A stretch of DNA of 64,000 nucleotides, taken from JAAYUD01 sp963676865 (GTDB taxonomy: Bacteria; Bacteroidota; Bacteroidia; Bacteroidales; Bacteroidaceae). The position numbers and the translations under genes are program-made. A model generated the notes under the pieces. It did not search any database. It saw only the letters and a list, made by a program, of their open reading frames with translations, and had not been told where the DNA came from. The stretch is taken from contig CAXXSS010000001.1 of NCBI GenBank assembly GCA_963676865.2, positions 3,472,001 through 3,536,000 of the forward strand, in the 5' to 3' direction. This document shows positions 41,705 to 49,471 of the stretch, in pieces; position 1 is the first letter of the stretch; each line of letters opens with the position of its first letter.

Positions 41705-43285
41705 ATGAGAAAGGATGAGATTGTCGAACTGTTGAAGCAGCAAATAGGCAGCTATAAAAAGCTGATTGATGATTTACGCGAACAAGAGAAAAGACAATCC
41801 GAGCAAATCACGGAACTTATAGCAGAAGTGGCATCCCTGAGGGAGGCGCTTCTTCAGAAAGGTGAATCCCTGAGCAAACAGAAACGCGTCTGCAAGGGAC
41901 TGGGCAAACTGATTGCCGTCACATCCGAGAAACAGCTCCCCCCGCCGGCACTTCTTACCGATGAGGAAAGACGGCGGCAGGAAGAGGAAAGAAGCCTTCA
42001 GAGGAAGGGCCGGAAGAACAACGGGGCCAGACGTGACATGCACGCGGACATGGAGGTGGAAGAACACGACGTCTACCCCGAGCAGGCGGAGTTCGACAGG
42101 AACAAGGCTCGGCCGTTGTCGGAGAAGCTGCGTATATCCATCCGTTACGAATGCGTGCCCATGCGGTTTATCAAACATGTCTACAACATCCACTCTTATA
42201 CACAAGACGGCCGCGTCTATACGGGCAAGACTCCCCCTTCGGCTTTCTTGAACTCCAATTACGACGCCTCCTTTATCGCCGGACTGATGGAGCTTCGCTA
42301 CATACAATCCGTGCCGGTGGAACGAATCATCGGTTATTTTGAAAGCCATGGCTTCACTCTGAAAAAGCCTACCGCCCATAAGCTGATTGAAAGAGCGTCC
42401 CTGTTGTTGGAGAATCTCTACAAGTGTACCGCACAAACCGTTCTTCGGGATAATTATATCTCCGCCGATGAGACGTATTACAAAATACTCGTCAGGGGAG
42501 AGAATGGCAAGGAAAGCGGAGTCAGAAAAGGGTACCTGTGGGTAATCATCGGAATGAGGAGTAAGCTGTTGTATGTACTCTACCGGGACGGTTCACGGTC
42601 GGAAGATGTGATTCTGCGAGAGTTGGAAGACTACAGGGGCGTCATACAGAGCGACGGTTACTCTCCCTATCGAAAACTTCAAAAAGAGGGTTATCCCCAT
42701 ATCACGCGAATAGCTTGCCTGCAACATGTCAAACGGAAATTTATTGATTGCGGTGAGGATGAAGGGGCTAAAAAGATGGTGGGTTTGATCAATAAGCTGT
42801 ATCACCGGGAGCACAAACATCGAATCGGAGAAGAGAACTGGACGGAGGAGAAGAATCGCAGATTCCGAAACGAATATGCTCCTGAGATCTTGGAAGAAAT
42901 AAGGGCGCACCTCGATCGGATAGAATCAGGTCCCGACCTGCTTCCCAAAAGCGGACTATACGCAGCGGTCATCTATATGAGAAATGAATGGGACGCCATC
43001 GAGAACATCTTCAAGCACGGGGCGACAAGGCTGGACAATAATACGGTAGAGCGGATGAACCGTTACTTCTCAATCTCAAGAAGGAACTCTCTGTTTTTCG
43101 GCAGCCACAAAGGGGCCGAAAGGGGAGCCATACTCTACACGCTGGCATTGTCATGTCGCATGAATGGAATAAATCTGTTCCAATATCTCACCGATATCAT
43201 CAACACGACAGCAGAGTGGCAACCCAACACGCCACTGGAAAAATATCGGGAACTACTTCCTGACAGATACAAAAAAGACTCATAA
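41705..43285 (+). CDS. IS66 family transposase
   Basis: A 526-residue DDE transposase. The N-terminus (residues 1-45) is a coiled coil (LLKQQIGSYKKLIDDLREQEKRQ and on). Residues 70-130 hold a charged region; the usual CxxC zinc-finger is not obvious here. The catalytic core has YISADETYYKI (first Asp), GVIQSDGYSPYRKL (second Asp) and LDNNTVERMNRYFSISRRNSLFFGSHKGAERGA (Glu). The C-terminal domain is normal for the family. The frame is open. Confidence 0.93.
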   Translation: MRKDEIVELLKQQIGSYKKLIDDLREQEKRQSEQITELIAEVASLREALLQKGESLSKQKRVCKGLGKLIAVTSEKQLPPPALLTDEERRRQEEERSLQRKGRKNNGARRDMHADMEVEEHDVYPEQAEFDRNKARPLSEKLRISIRYECVPMRFIKHVYNIHSYTQDGRVYTGKTPPSAFLNSNYDASFIAGLMELRYIQSVPVERIIGYFESHGFTLKKPTAHKLIERASLLLENLYKCTAQTVLRDNYISADETYYKILVRGENGKESGVRKGYLWVIIGMRSKLLYVLYRDGSRSEDVILRELEDYRGVIQSDGYSPYRKLQKEGYPHITRIACLQHVKRKFIDCGEDEGAKKMVGLINKLYHREHKHRIGEENWTEEKNRRFRNEYAPEILEEIRAHLDRIESGPDLLPKSGLYAAVIYMRNEWDAIENIFKHGATRLDNNTVERMNRYFSISRRNSLFFGSHKGAERGAILYTLALSCRMNGINLFQYLTDIINTTAEWQPNTPLEKYRELLPDRYKKDS

Positions 43286-43679
43286 ATAAAGAATTGTATT
43301 TTTTATTTTAAGAACAACGCATAATCGCCGAGACGCTTACGTAGTTCTGCAGTTTCTTATGGTTTTAAAACTCTCCCCGTCACCTTATCTTATTGGCTAT
43401 GAGCGATATATACAGAAACGGCTTGTTTATGGGACCTCAAAAAGGTATTATCTTACTTATTGTTAGCGTGTTATGAAATACGGATCAGCCACGTCGTATA
43501 TGAACCGATTAAGTCATGACTCGGTATCTGTGGTGTGTGTATCGTATAGAAACTCCCTTACTTACCCCCCATACGTGGAAATGGTCCGGTTCTTCTTCTC
43601 TGTGAGAAGGTGTTTTGTACACATCTTATTGAATCAAGATTGTCGTATTTAAGGCATTCCTGTTGGCTCATTAAGGTTT

Positions 43680-43771
43680 TGTCGTTCCATATATGTGATT
43701 CGATCAACTCACATATGTGGAACGCTCGAATCATATATGTGAGTTGATCGAATCACATATATGGAACGACA
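43680..43771. repeat. Perfect 37-bp inverted repeat with 18-base loop
   Basis: Arms at 43680-43716 and 43735-43771 are exact reverse complements made of the same gattcgatcaactc and catatgtg modules as in copy A. The loop (43717-43734) also carries degenerate copies of the modules. It corresponds to the 70-bp palindrome of copy A with a changed centre. Confidence 0.88.
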
Positions 43772-43860
43772 TTCTTCTCAGGACAAAATATAAAATCGTT
43801 CTGATATGAACCAACTTTCATCAGTATGTTTCACAGACTTCACCCTTTAAAAAAGGTATT

Positions 43861-44010
43861 ATGGAACGTTTAAAAGCATTTCTGGCAGAGCATTGTGGCT
43901 TTAGTTACAACGCCGTGACGGAGACGTACGATAGAGTGCGCAAATGGCAACATGATTTGGTTGAAATAGACCGCCACGTTCGCAACGATATATCTGAGTT
44001 CTTATCCCGA
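43861..44010 (+). pseudogene. Remnant of an unidentified gene (copy B)
   Basis: The frame from ATG 43861 (MERLKAFLAEHCGFSYNAVTET and on to EIDRHVRNDISEFLSRTQI) is the better-preserved partner of the broken fragment at 1603-1768. After about 50 residues, similarity between the copies fades and the frame runs on into unrelated DNA before the HxlR gene. This looks like the 5' end of a longer lost gene. F-x-YN-x-VTET is reminiscent of VirE-type primase N-termini; this is only a hint. Confidence 0.5.
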
Positions 44011-44052
44011 ACTCAAATATGTGTATGGCTTAATTTGACTAATTCCAACAGA

Positions 44053-44415
44053 TTATTTCTTTTGTGTGCTATTATCACTAATCATTTTTCCCCAATTATT
44101 TAGGCTTTCGATGATAGGAATTACCGATTCTCCCATCGGAGTAAGCATATATTCTACTTTCGGGGGAACTGTTGGATATACAATGCGTTTCACCAATCCT
44201 GTTTGTTCCAATTCTCTCACCGTTTGCGTGAACATCTTATTGGCAATACCCTTTAAACTTCGTTGAAGTTCTCCTGAACGCATGATACCGTGTTTGAGAT
44301 GAAACAGAACGATAGGTTTCCATTTACCCCCAATCATGTCCATTACCAATTCCAAAGAACAAAAATAATCTTTCCCCTTAAAATAATAACGATTTATAAC
44401 TCCTTCATTTTCCAT
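44053..44415 (-). CDS. HxlR-family transcriptional regulator
   Basis: A 120-residue winged-helix regulator. The HxlR core is clear: CSLELVMDMIGGKWKPIVLFHLKHGIMRSGELQRSLKGIANKMFTQTVRELEQTGLVKRIVYPTVPPKVEYMLTPMGESV. Cys19, just before the core, is at the position where redox-sensing members (YodB, QorR type) have their sensor cysteine. It is divergent from the reductase at 44526 and probably controls it and itself through the dyad at 44437. A truncated copy lies at 39812-39930. Confidence 0.94.
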   Translation of the reverse strand: MENEGVINRYYFKGKDYFCSLELVMDMIGGKWKPIVLFHLKHGIMRSGELQRSLKGIANKMFTQTVRELEQTGLVKRIVYPTVPPKVEYMLTPMGESVIPIIESLNNWGKMISDNSTQKK

Positions 44416-44436
44416 AATTTACTCCTTTTGGTAACT

Positions 44437-44453
44437 ATACTACCTTTTAGTAT
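44437..44453. promoter_or_regulatory. Putative HxlR operator
   Basis: ATACTA-ccttt-TAGTAT is a perfect 6-bp dyad with a 5-base spacer, lying 22 bases upstream of hxlR and 73 bases before the reductase. The parallel site in front of the reductase at 40040 reads ATAACA-ccttt-TGGTAT, with a mismatch in both arms. Confidence 0.65.
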
Positions 44454-44525
44454 GTACTTGTATATTAAGTATTAATATCCCATATTTGCAGTGGCAAAGT
44501 AACAAAAAAATAAATTAAGAAAGAA

Positions 44526-45161
44526 ATGAAAGTCGTAGCAATTAATGGAAGTCCTCACAAAGAGGGAAATACCTATCATGCTTTGATGCAGATTGGTAAG
44601 CAGTTACAAGAAAGTAATGTCGATATGGAGATCATTGATGTTGGCAACAAAGCCGTGAGAGGCTGTATGGCTTGTGGTGGTTGTGCAAGGAACAAAGACG
44701 AGAAGTGTGTCATTACTTCCGATCCATTGAATGAATGGATTCAGAAGATGAAAGATGCAGATGGCATCATTTTGGCCTCTCCCGTTTATTATGCAGGAAT
44801 TGCGGGAACGATGAAATCTTTCTTGGATAGGGCTTTTTGTGTCTCTGGCAATAACGGTAATTTCTTCCGTCATAAAGTAGGTGCAGCAATCGTTGTTTTG
44901 CGCCGCACGGGAGGCTCATACGCTTTCGATGGTTTGAATCATTATCTGAATTATTCGGAAATGATTCTTGCTACCTCCAATTATTGGAATATAGTTCACG
45001 GAGCTGCTTCCGGCGAGGTATTGCAAGATGAAGAGGGAATGCAGATTATGGAAGTGTTGGGCAAAAATATGGCCTGGTTACTTAAAATGCGCGAGCTGAC
45101 AAAAGAGATGCTTCCAAGTCCTGCTGCTGTAAACAAGGCTAAGACTAATTTTATTCGGTAG
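44526..45161 (+). CDS. Flavodoxin-fold NAD(P)H-dependent reductase, iron-sulfur flavoprotein type
   Basis: A 211-residue protein with the FMN loop MKVVAINGSPHKEGNT and flavin segment GIILASPVYYAGIAGTMKSFLDRAF. The cysteines CMACGGC-x7-C fit the compact cluster motif CX2CX2CX4-7C of iron-sulfur flavoproteins. It is divergent from an HxlR regulator, a common pairing for quinone, nitro-compound or electrophile reductases. A near-consensus -7 box (CATATTTG at 44481-44488) precedes it. The substrate is not known. Confidence 0.9.
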   Translation: MKVVAINGSPHKEGNTYHALMQIGKQLQESNVDMEIIDVGNKAVRGCMACGGCARNKDEKCVITSDPLNEWIQKMKDADGIILASPVYYAGIAGTMKSFLDRAFCVSGNNGNFFRHKVGAAIVVLRRTGGSYAFDGLNHYLNYSEMILATSNYWNIVHGAASGEVLQDEEGMQIMEVLGKNMAWLLKMRELTKEMLPSPAAVNKAKTNFIR

Positions 45162-45195
45162 TAGAGCAGAAGTTCTATAGATCGGTTAAAAGATC

Positions 45196-45267
45196 ATTAT
45201 TGCTCCTATATAGCAAATTAGCATATGTTTGATAATCAATGCTTCTTTGTTATATAGGAGTAATAAT
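45196..45267. repeat. 22-bp hairpin with 28-base loop, fully paired in RNA
   Basis: Arms at 45196-45217 and 45246-45267. The two positions that are not Watson-Crick pairs on DNA are G-T on the plus strand, so the plus-strand RNA would pair along all 22 positions. It follows the reductase gene and may end or protect its transcript, but has no strong T run after it. Confidence 0.7.
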
Positions 45268-45319
45268 TTATTATAAAAAGGTTGCGTGTTCGAGCTTGTA
45301 TTATTAAACAATATTGTCT

Positions 45320-45327
45320 ATCTTTGT
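45320..45327 (+). promoter_or_regulatory. -7 box for the 490-residue protein
   Basis: TATCTTTG, 32 bases before the ATG at 45360. Confidence 0.8.
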
Positions 45328-45359
45328 TTTATAAAAAACAATAAGAGAATAATAATCTG

Positions 45360-46832
45360 ATGAGAAAAAAAAATAATTCATCTGAAGGAATGCTGAATAT
45401 GTTTGAACAGCGTGTCCTTGATGATAGTATAAAAGATCATCAACAAAAAATAGATATCCCAAAGTCGAACAATACTGATTATTGCAACCATGAGGAAGAG
45501 AATGATTTGAACTTTGTAACCAGATATATGAAATTCCTTAAAAAGGTTGTTTACCAAATGACTTTTCGTCCCAGGTACAAACGGATAATGCTGGAGATAA
45601 CTTATCGTTATATTCAAAACAAAGCCAATAGTAATAAGCTTATCAGCGAGATGTATCACGTCACCGAAACAATGATAGAAATGGAGATGTGTAAATTCAT
45701 GAAGGACCTTTTTGCGCATAATATTCCATGGTTGAATAAGGATTTGGATAAGTTGGGAGATATTAAAGAAGAGGCTCGTCGGTGGCTCTATCATACGGCC
45801 AATGAGCTATGCGAAGCTACAAATTTCCCTTTACCTCCCGATAAAATAGATATTCTCAGCCCTATAGGTCTTGACAAAGTTCACGATATATTATCTGACC
45901 TATACATCTTAGTGGAACCCCGCAAAGGACGTATTGTATTAAAGCACATTCGTGCTGTCTACCTTGTCATGCAAGAGTATATCGTACCCGCCACTATGCC
46001 TCAAGTCATCAGCTTGATGGAACAGAAATTTGCTCAGAAAGATTTTTCTATCAATCCCGAAATCGTAAAGACATTGCTCGAAAGTTTTCCACTTATAGAA
46101 AAAGTAGGCGACGACCAATATCAGGTGAAGTTCGAATATTTGAAGAAAGACTACTGCCAAATAGGTCGAATTATCTACGAAAGTCATCGTCTTATTAGCA
46201 AAGAAGAAATAAGAAAAGAGTTCAACAGACGATTGCCGAACGAGATGAAAGATATATCAAAAGTGAGTATCAACGTGCTCAAGGATAGAGATGGCCGATT
46301 CAGTGCTCATGGCCGATTGGGGTGGTCGTTTTCTGCTGAAGGCAAAAATGAAAGTGTATCACTACTACAAACGCTTAGAGAGTATGTTAAACAACACGAT
46401 GACATCATCCGAAATGATCAGTTGATGGATTATCTCATGGAACAGAAGCAGACAGCCTACACTCTTGAGACTATTAAAAGCTACATCTCATCGTATTATA
46501 CACGCTGCAAAGAAGACAAGAATATACTCTGTAGGAAGGATGCTGTCTATCAGCACCCTGAGCATAATTGGATGAAAGTTCATAATGTGAGACCTAAAAA
46601 TCGTACACCCGAATATTATCTACAAATAGCTCAATTTATCTTCGGTTATGTGAAGGGAAAAAATGGGCGATGCAAGGTCTCGGAAATTGTAAATCTCTGC
46701 TATAATAAATTTAATGACAAGATCAAGCAGAAGAATCTGATATACAAAATTTTGAAAAGATACATAACTGAAGACTTCAAAATAGCCGTTATTGACGGAG
46801 AGAAATATATTATACACACCTCTGTCCAATAA
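45360..46832 (+). CDS. Unrecognised 490-residue protein, possibly several winged-helix domains
   Basis: I do not recognise this protein. It has no signal peptide or membrane helix, so it is cytoplasmic. It is basic and mainly helical. From about residue 185 it looks like a chain of helix-turn-helix/winged-helix units: VLKHIRAVYLVMQEYIVPATMPQVISLMEQKF (190-225), IGRIIYESHRLISKEEIRKEFNRRL then DGRFSAHGRLGWSF (270-325), DIIRNDQLMDYLMEQ (350-370) and AQFIFGYVKGKNGRCKVSEIVNLCYNKF (430-460). Each seems to be followed by a short strand pair. The N-terminal 60 residues are disordered. A nucleic-acid-binding role is inferred from this pattern only. Single gene with own promoter. Confidence 0.75.
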   Translation: MRKKNNSSEGMLNMFEQRVLDDSIKDHQQKIDIPKSNNTDYCNHEEENDLNFVTRYMKFLKKVVYQMTFRPRYKRIMLEITYRYIQNKANSNKLISEMYHVTETMIEMEMCKFMKDLFAHNIPWLNKDLDKLGDIKEEARRWLYHTANELCEATNFPLPPDKIDILSPIGLDKVHDILSDLYILVEPRKGRIVLKHIRAVYLVMQEYIVPATMPQVISLMEQKFAQKDFSINPEIVKTLLESFPLIEKVGDDQYQVKFEYLKKDYCQIGRIIYESHRLISKEEIRKEFNRRLPNEMKDISKVSINVLKDRDGRFSAHGRLGWSFSAEGKNESVSLLQTLREYVKQHDDIIRNDQLMDYLMEQKQTAYTLETIKSYISSYYTRCKEDKNILCRKDAVYQHPEHNWMKVHNVRPKNRTPEYYLQIAQFIFGYVKGKNGRCKVSEIVNLCYNKFNDKIKQKNLIYKILKRYITEDFKIAVIDGEKYIIHTSVQ

Positions 46833-46904
46833 CAAAGTAAATGGATAACAGAAGGATTTTATAAGTATAACTTTGCTGTTTTCAAACTTGCGGCATCAAC
46901 AAAA

Positions 46905-47003
46905 TTGCCGTATGTTAGTTTCTTTGTTGACGTCCATACGTTTTCTTGAAAACGTATGGACGTCAACAATTTTAGGGGCATATGTCGTTTTAGAAGAGAA
47001 GGA
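46905..47003. repeat. 98-bp dispersed palindromic repeat, copy 2
   Basis: The best-preserved copy of the three-copy repeat. Its centre (46926-46967) is a perfect 19-bp inverted repeat, gttgacgtccatacgtttt and complement, with a 4-base loop. It lies between the 490-residue protein and the 3' end of the stress-protein gene, which converge on it. Confidence 0.8.
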
Positions 47004-47023
47004 ATATACCTCGCTGTTTCGAA

Positions 47024-48160
47024 TCAGTTGGACGAGTTGATATTGAGCATCATCAGTGGCGTATCCGAATGGAATATCATTCGTTGTGCTATGCTTGGAT
47101 TAAATAGTCTGGAGAAGACATTCCGTTTGCGCGAAGTCAATGCTATAATATCGATGCCATTGTCTTTTATGTATTTGTCCAAACTCTTAAGCAAGTCATC
47201 GTCTTTTACCACATCATAATGGATATCGATCGAAGGATACTGGTGCTGAAAATAATCTTTGATACCTGCCAGTTTAATTTCGTTCCATGTATTGTGAGTG
47301 CCTTCAAGATGCAATAAAGAAATAGAAAATTGGTAATTGCTTTTCCATGATTTGATGAAAGAATCGAAGGCTATTAAATCAAACTGTTCGAAATTGGTAA
47401 TAAAGGCGATGTGTTTTACATCTTTAAAGTCTTTGAGTGGCGTATTGTCTGGGATAGCCAGAATACTAACGCGCCCCCGCTCGATGATTTCGGCAGTAAC
47501 ACTGCCCATCAAGTCGACATCTTTTTTGTGTTTGCCTCGGGTCCCCATAATGATCAGATTGGGACGTTTCTCTTTTGAATAGCGCAATATTTCTTCTTCC
47601 GGAATACCCTCTTTCAGTATGCAAGTGTATCTGACATCGGGTAATTCATTATTTGCGATGTTTCGATTGATATTGGCTTTTAGTTCGTCTAATTCTTTGT
47701 GGATAGTGGCCAATTCGATTTTAGACTCTTTCTCGTTTCCCAATGGAAAGTTGAATGATTCTCCGTAATACGGCAAAGACGAAAACGTTGAAGTGAGATA
47801 AACGTGCATTAAAGTAATTCGGTAATGCATTTTGTTAGCAATGTGGAAAGCTATTTCACAAACCCGCATCGAGTATTCGGAGAAGTCTACCGGAACGAGG
47901 ATTTCTTCACTTTTTTCTTCGGCAGCAGGCACCTTCTCTCCTACTATACCTTCGGCAAGCCATGCAGGGCTTTCGGTTATCTTGAGTGCTTGTGGCAGGT
48001 CACGCTCTTTGATGCGAACCCTTACTCCCGACGAAACGACGGGATTGAGTGTATGCAGATTGGCAATATAAACATCAATACCTTCTTTTTCGAGAAATTT
48101 TTTAAGAATGAGGGCCTTGTTGTAGGTCAATGTAACTAATGTGACTAACTTATCTTCCAT
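47024..48160 (-). CDS. Universal stress protein with N-terminal DUF2007-like domain
   Basis: A 378-residue cytoplasmic protein. Residues 1-65 (VTLVTLTYNKALILKKFLEKEGIDVYIANLHTLNP...GVRVRIKERDLPQALKI) fit DUF2007, a putative signalling domain. Two Usp domains follow: the first (about 85-235) opens with EILVPVDFSEYSMRVCEIAF and has the nucleotide-binding-like ending LIIMGTRGKHKKDVDLMGSVTAEIIERGRVSILAIP; the second (about 240-375) is more diverged and ends NVFSRLFNPSIAQRMIFHSDTPLMML. The start at 48160 was chosen over 48193 because it begins MEDKLVTLVTLTYN with the domain. Confidence 0.88.
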   Translation of the reverse strand: MEDKLVTLVTLTYNKALILKKFLEKEGIDVYIANLHTLNPVVSSGVRVRIKERDLPQALKITESPAWLAEGIVGEKVPAAEEKSEEILVPVDFSEYSMRVCEIAFHIANKMHYRITLMHVYLTSTFSSLPYYGESFNFPLGNEKESKIELATIHKELDELKANINRNIANNELPDVRYTCILKEGIPEEEILRYSKEKRPNLIIMGTRGKHKKDVDLMGSVTAEIIERGRVSILAIPDNTPLKDFKDVKHIAFITNFEQFDLIAFDSFIKSWKSNYQFSISLLHLEGTHNTWNEIKLAGIKDYFQHQYPSIDIHYDVVKDDDLLKSLDKYIKDNGIDIIALTSRKRNVFSRLFNPSIAQRMIFHSDTPLMMLNINSSN

Positions 48161-48253
48161 ATTCAATGCTTTTGTATATATTGTGTATAACAAATAATCC
48201 CAATTGTTTTCATTGAAGTATGCAATTGGGATTATCAGTTAGTATTCTCTTTT

Positions 48254-48544
48254 TTACACTACCGCCGGAGCAACTGGAGCGACCTCTTGTAATAATATAT
48301 TATTTTCTTTCAAGATATTTAGGGCGCGATCTAAGACCGTCGTATCATCGAGCATCACTAAACCACCATCAGGGCCAGGTTCAATGTGTAATCCAACACT
48401 TTTTCCTTCTTTAAAGTTATAGCCGCCGAAGAAGTTTCGAACAGTATCGACATCTAAACCCAATTCGCTGGCAATTCTACGCATACTGCCTGTTGGCAAG
48501 GAGTCTTTAATCTTGCGAAGTTCATTAAATGTTATTGTCCTCAT
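48254..48544 (-). CDS. Small helix-turn-helix DNA-binding protein
   Basis: A 96-residue protein with a LacI/phage-repressor-like helix-turn-helix at about residues 15-40 (LPTGSMRRIASELGLDVDTVRNFFGGYN). The second half (GLHIEPGPDGGLVMLDDTTVLDRALNILKENN) is short and may mediate dimer formation. Proteins of this shape are common single genes in Bacteroides; the target is unknown. The region 48545-48684 holds only AT-rich DNA and a weak hairpin at 48648-48674. Confidence 0.82.
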   Translation of the reverse strand: MRTITFNELRKIKDSLPTGSMRRIASELGLDVDTVRNFFGGYNFKEGKSVGLHIEPGPDGGLVMLDDTTVLDRALNILKENNILLQEVAPVAPAVV

Positions 48545-48684
48545 GTCATATACAATTTAAGAGTTAATAAACATGTTTGGTTAAAATCACGCTTTAAACT
48601 TAATAATAAAAAAAGGATAAAACAAATAATTTCACATTTTCTTATAATAAATTATCGTTGTCGTGGATAATTTAAACATCCTAA

Positions 48685-49455
48685 TTAGATTACCTCAATG
48701 TCTGATGTATGTACCCAACCTTCTTTGCCATCTTCGAGCTGAATATTTTTCCATTCGCTCATCGAATTGTCTTTGATTGTGACCTTGTGACCATCGTGTA
48801 TCTCAAACAATTTTGTTCCGCTTTCGCTTGGAGTGCTGCGCACAATGACGCTATGGCTCATCGTGATAGCTGTGCTCCTGTTCACCAGACCTTCTTTCTG
48901 ATTGAAGGCGAATATATTGGCAAGTATAGTGGTTCCGAGGAATATAAAACCGCAGACGAATCCTATCTTCTTCACTTTGACGTATTTGGAGAATACATAA
49001 AAGTATACGGAGCCTATGAAAAGGAAAAAGAAGAGTATACCCCATTTGGCCCATCCATCGGCACTTACTGCATTGTTTAGCGTTTTGGCCCATGTGATGA
49101 AGAATAATTCGGGAGCAGGATTTGCTTTATCCATCGTTTTGCCTCTTGCTATTTCCAAGTTGTTGCGAATGTCACTATTATATGGTTCGAGTAGCAGCGC
49201 CCGTTCGTAATTCAAAATAGATTTGGCTATCTCGTTGTGTTTATAATAGCTGTTGCCCAGATTGTAATAGACTTCGGCCGATTCTCCATTTTTCAGAATG
49301 TTCTCGTAAAGTTGAATGGCAGTGGCATAGTTTGCTTTCGAATATGCTACATCGGCCTCTTTCTTCATCTTGTTTGTTGCATCGGACGAAGAAGCAAAGC
49401 AAGATGCCGAAACCGTCAATAATATACTGATAATGATAAATGTTATTTTTTTCAT
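48685..49455 (-). CDS. batE: BatE: TPR and SH3 domain protein
   Basis: A 256-residue envelope protein, last gene of the Bat operon. A signal peptide (1-20) leads into TPR repeats (about 25-100; SAEVYYNLGNSYYKHNEIAKSILNYERALLLEPYNSDIRNNLE). Two membrane helices follow (about 130-185). The C-terminal SH3-like domain (about 195-256) has RSTPSESGTKLFEIHDGHKVTIKDNSMSEWKNIQLEDGKEGWV. In B. fragilis the Bat genes are linked to oxygen tolerance; the mechanism is not settled. Confidence 0.88.
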   Translation of the reverse strand: MKKITFIIISILLTVSASCFASSSDATNKMKKEADVAYSKANYATAIQLYENILKNGESAEVYYNLGNSYYKHNEIAKSILNYERALLLEPYNSDIRNNLEIARGKTMDKANPAPELFFITWAKTLNNAVSADGWAKWGILFFFLFIGSVYFYVFSKYVKVKKIGFVCGFIFLGTTILANIFAFNQKEGLVNRSTAITMSHSVIVRSTPSESGTKLFEIHDGHKVTIKDNSMSEWKNIQLEDGKEGWVHTSDIEVI

Positions 49456-49471
49456 CTTACTACTCTCCTCA

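Larger units (their letters stand above)
40790..43340 (+). mobile_element. IS66-family insertion sequence, intact, 2551 bp
   Basis: Exact 22-bp terminal inverted repeats at 40790-40811 and 43319-43340, starting gtaagcgtctcggcg. The 7-bp word gtagttc flanks both ends (40783-40789 and 43341-43347); IS66 elements normally make 8-bp duplications, so one base differs or the target copy has changed. Three plus-strand genes (accessory, TnpB, transposase) are all open. Base composition is richer in G and C than in the surrounding DNA, in keeping with arrival by transfer. Confidence 0.93.
43573..44012 (+). repeat. Dispersed element copy B, uninterrupted
   Basis: Matches copy A (1-175 plus 1504-1772) in the same order and orientation, about 80-85% alike by eye. 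It contains the hairpin at 43680-43771 and a remnant gene from 43861. It is probably cut short on the right by the HxlR gene region. The preceding stretch 43341-43572 has no gene that I can support. Confidence 0.8.

Noticed and set aside
43341..43572. Possible gene or tRNA between the IS66 element and dispersed copy B
   Set aside because: No frame of useful length and no cloverleaf; only AT-rich DNA that I cannot assign.
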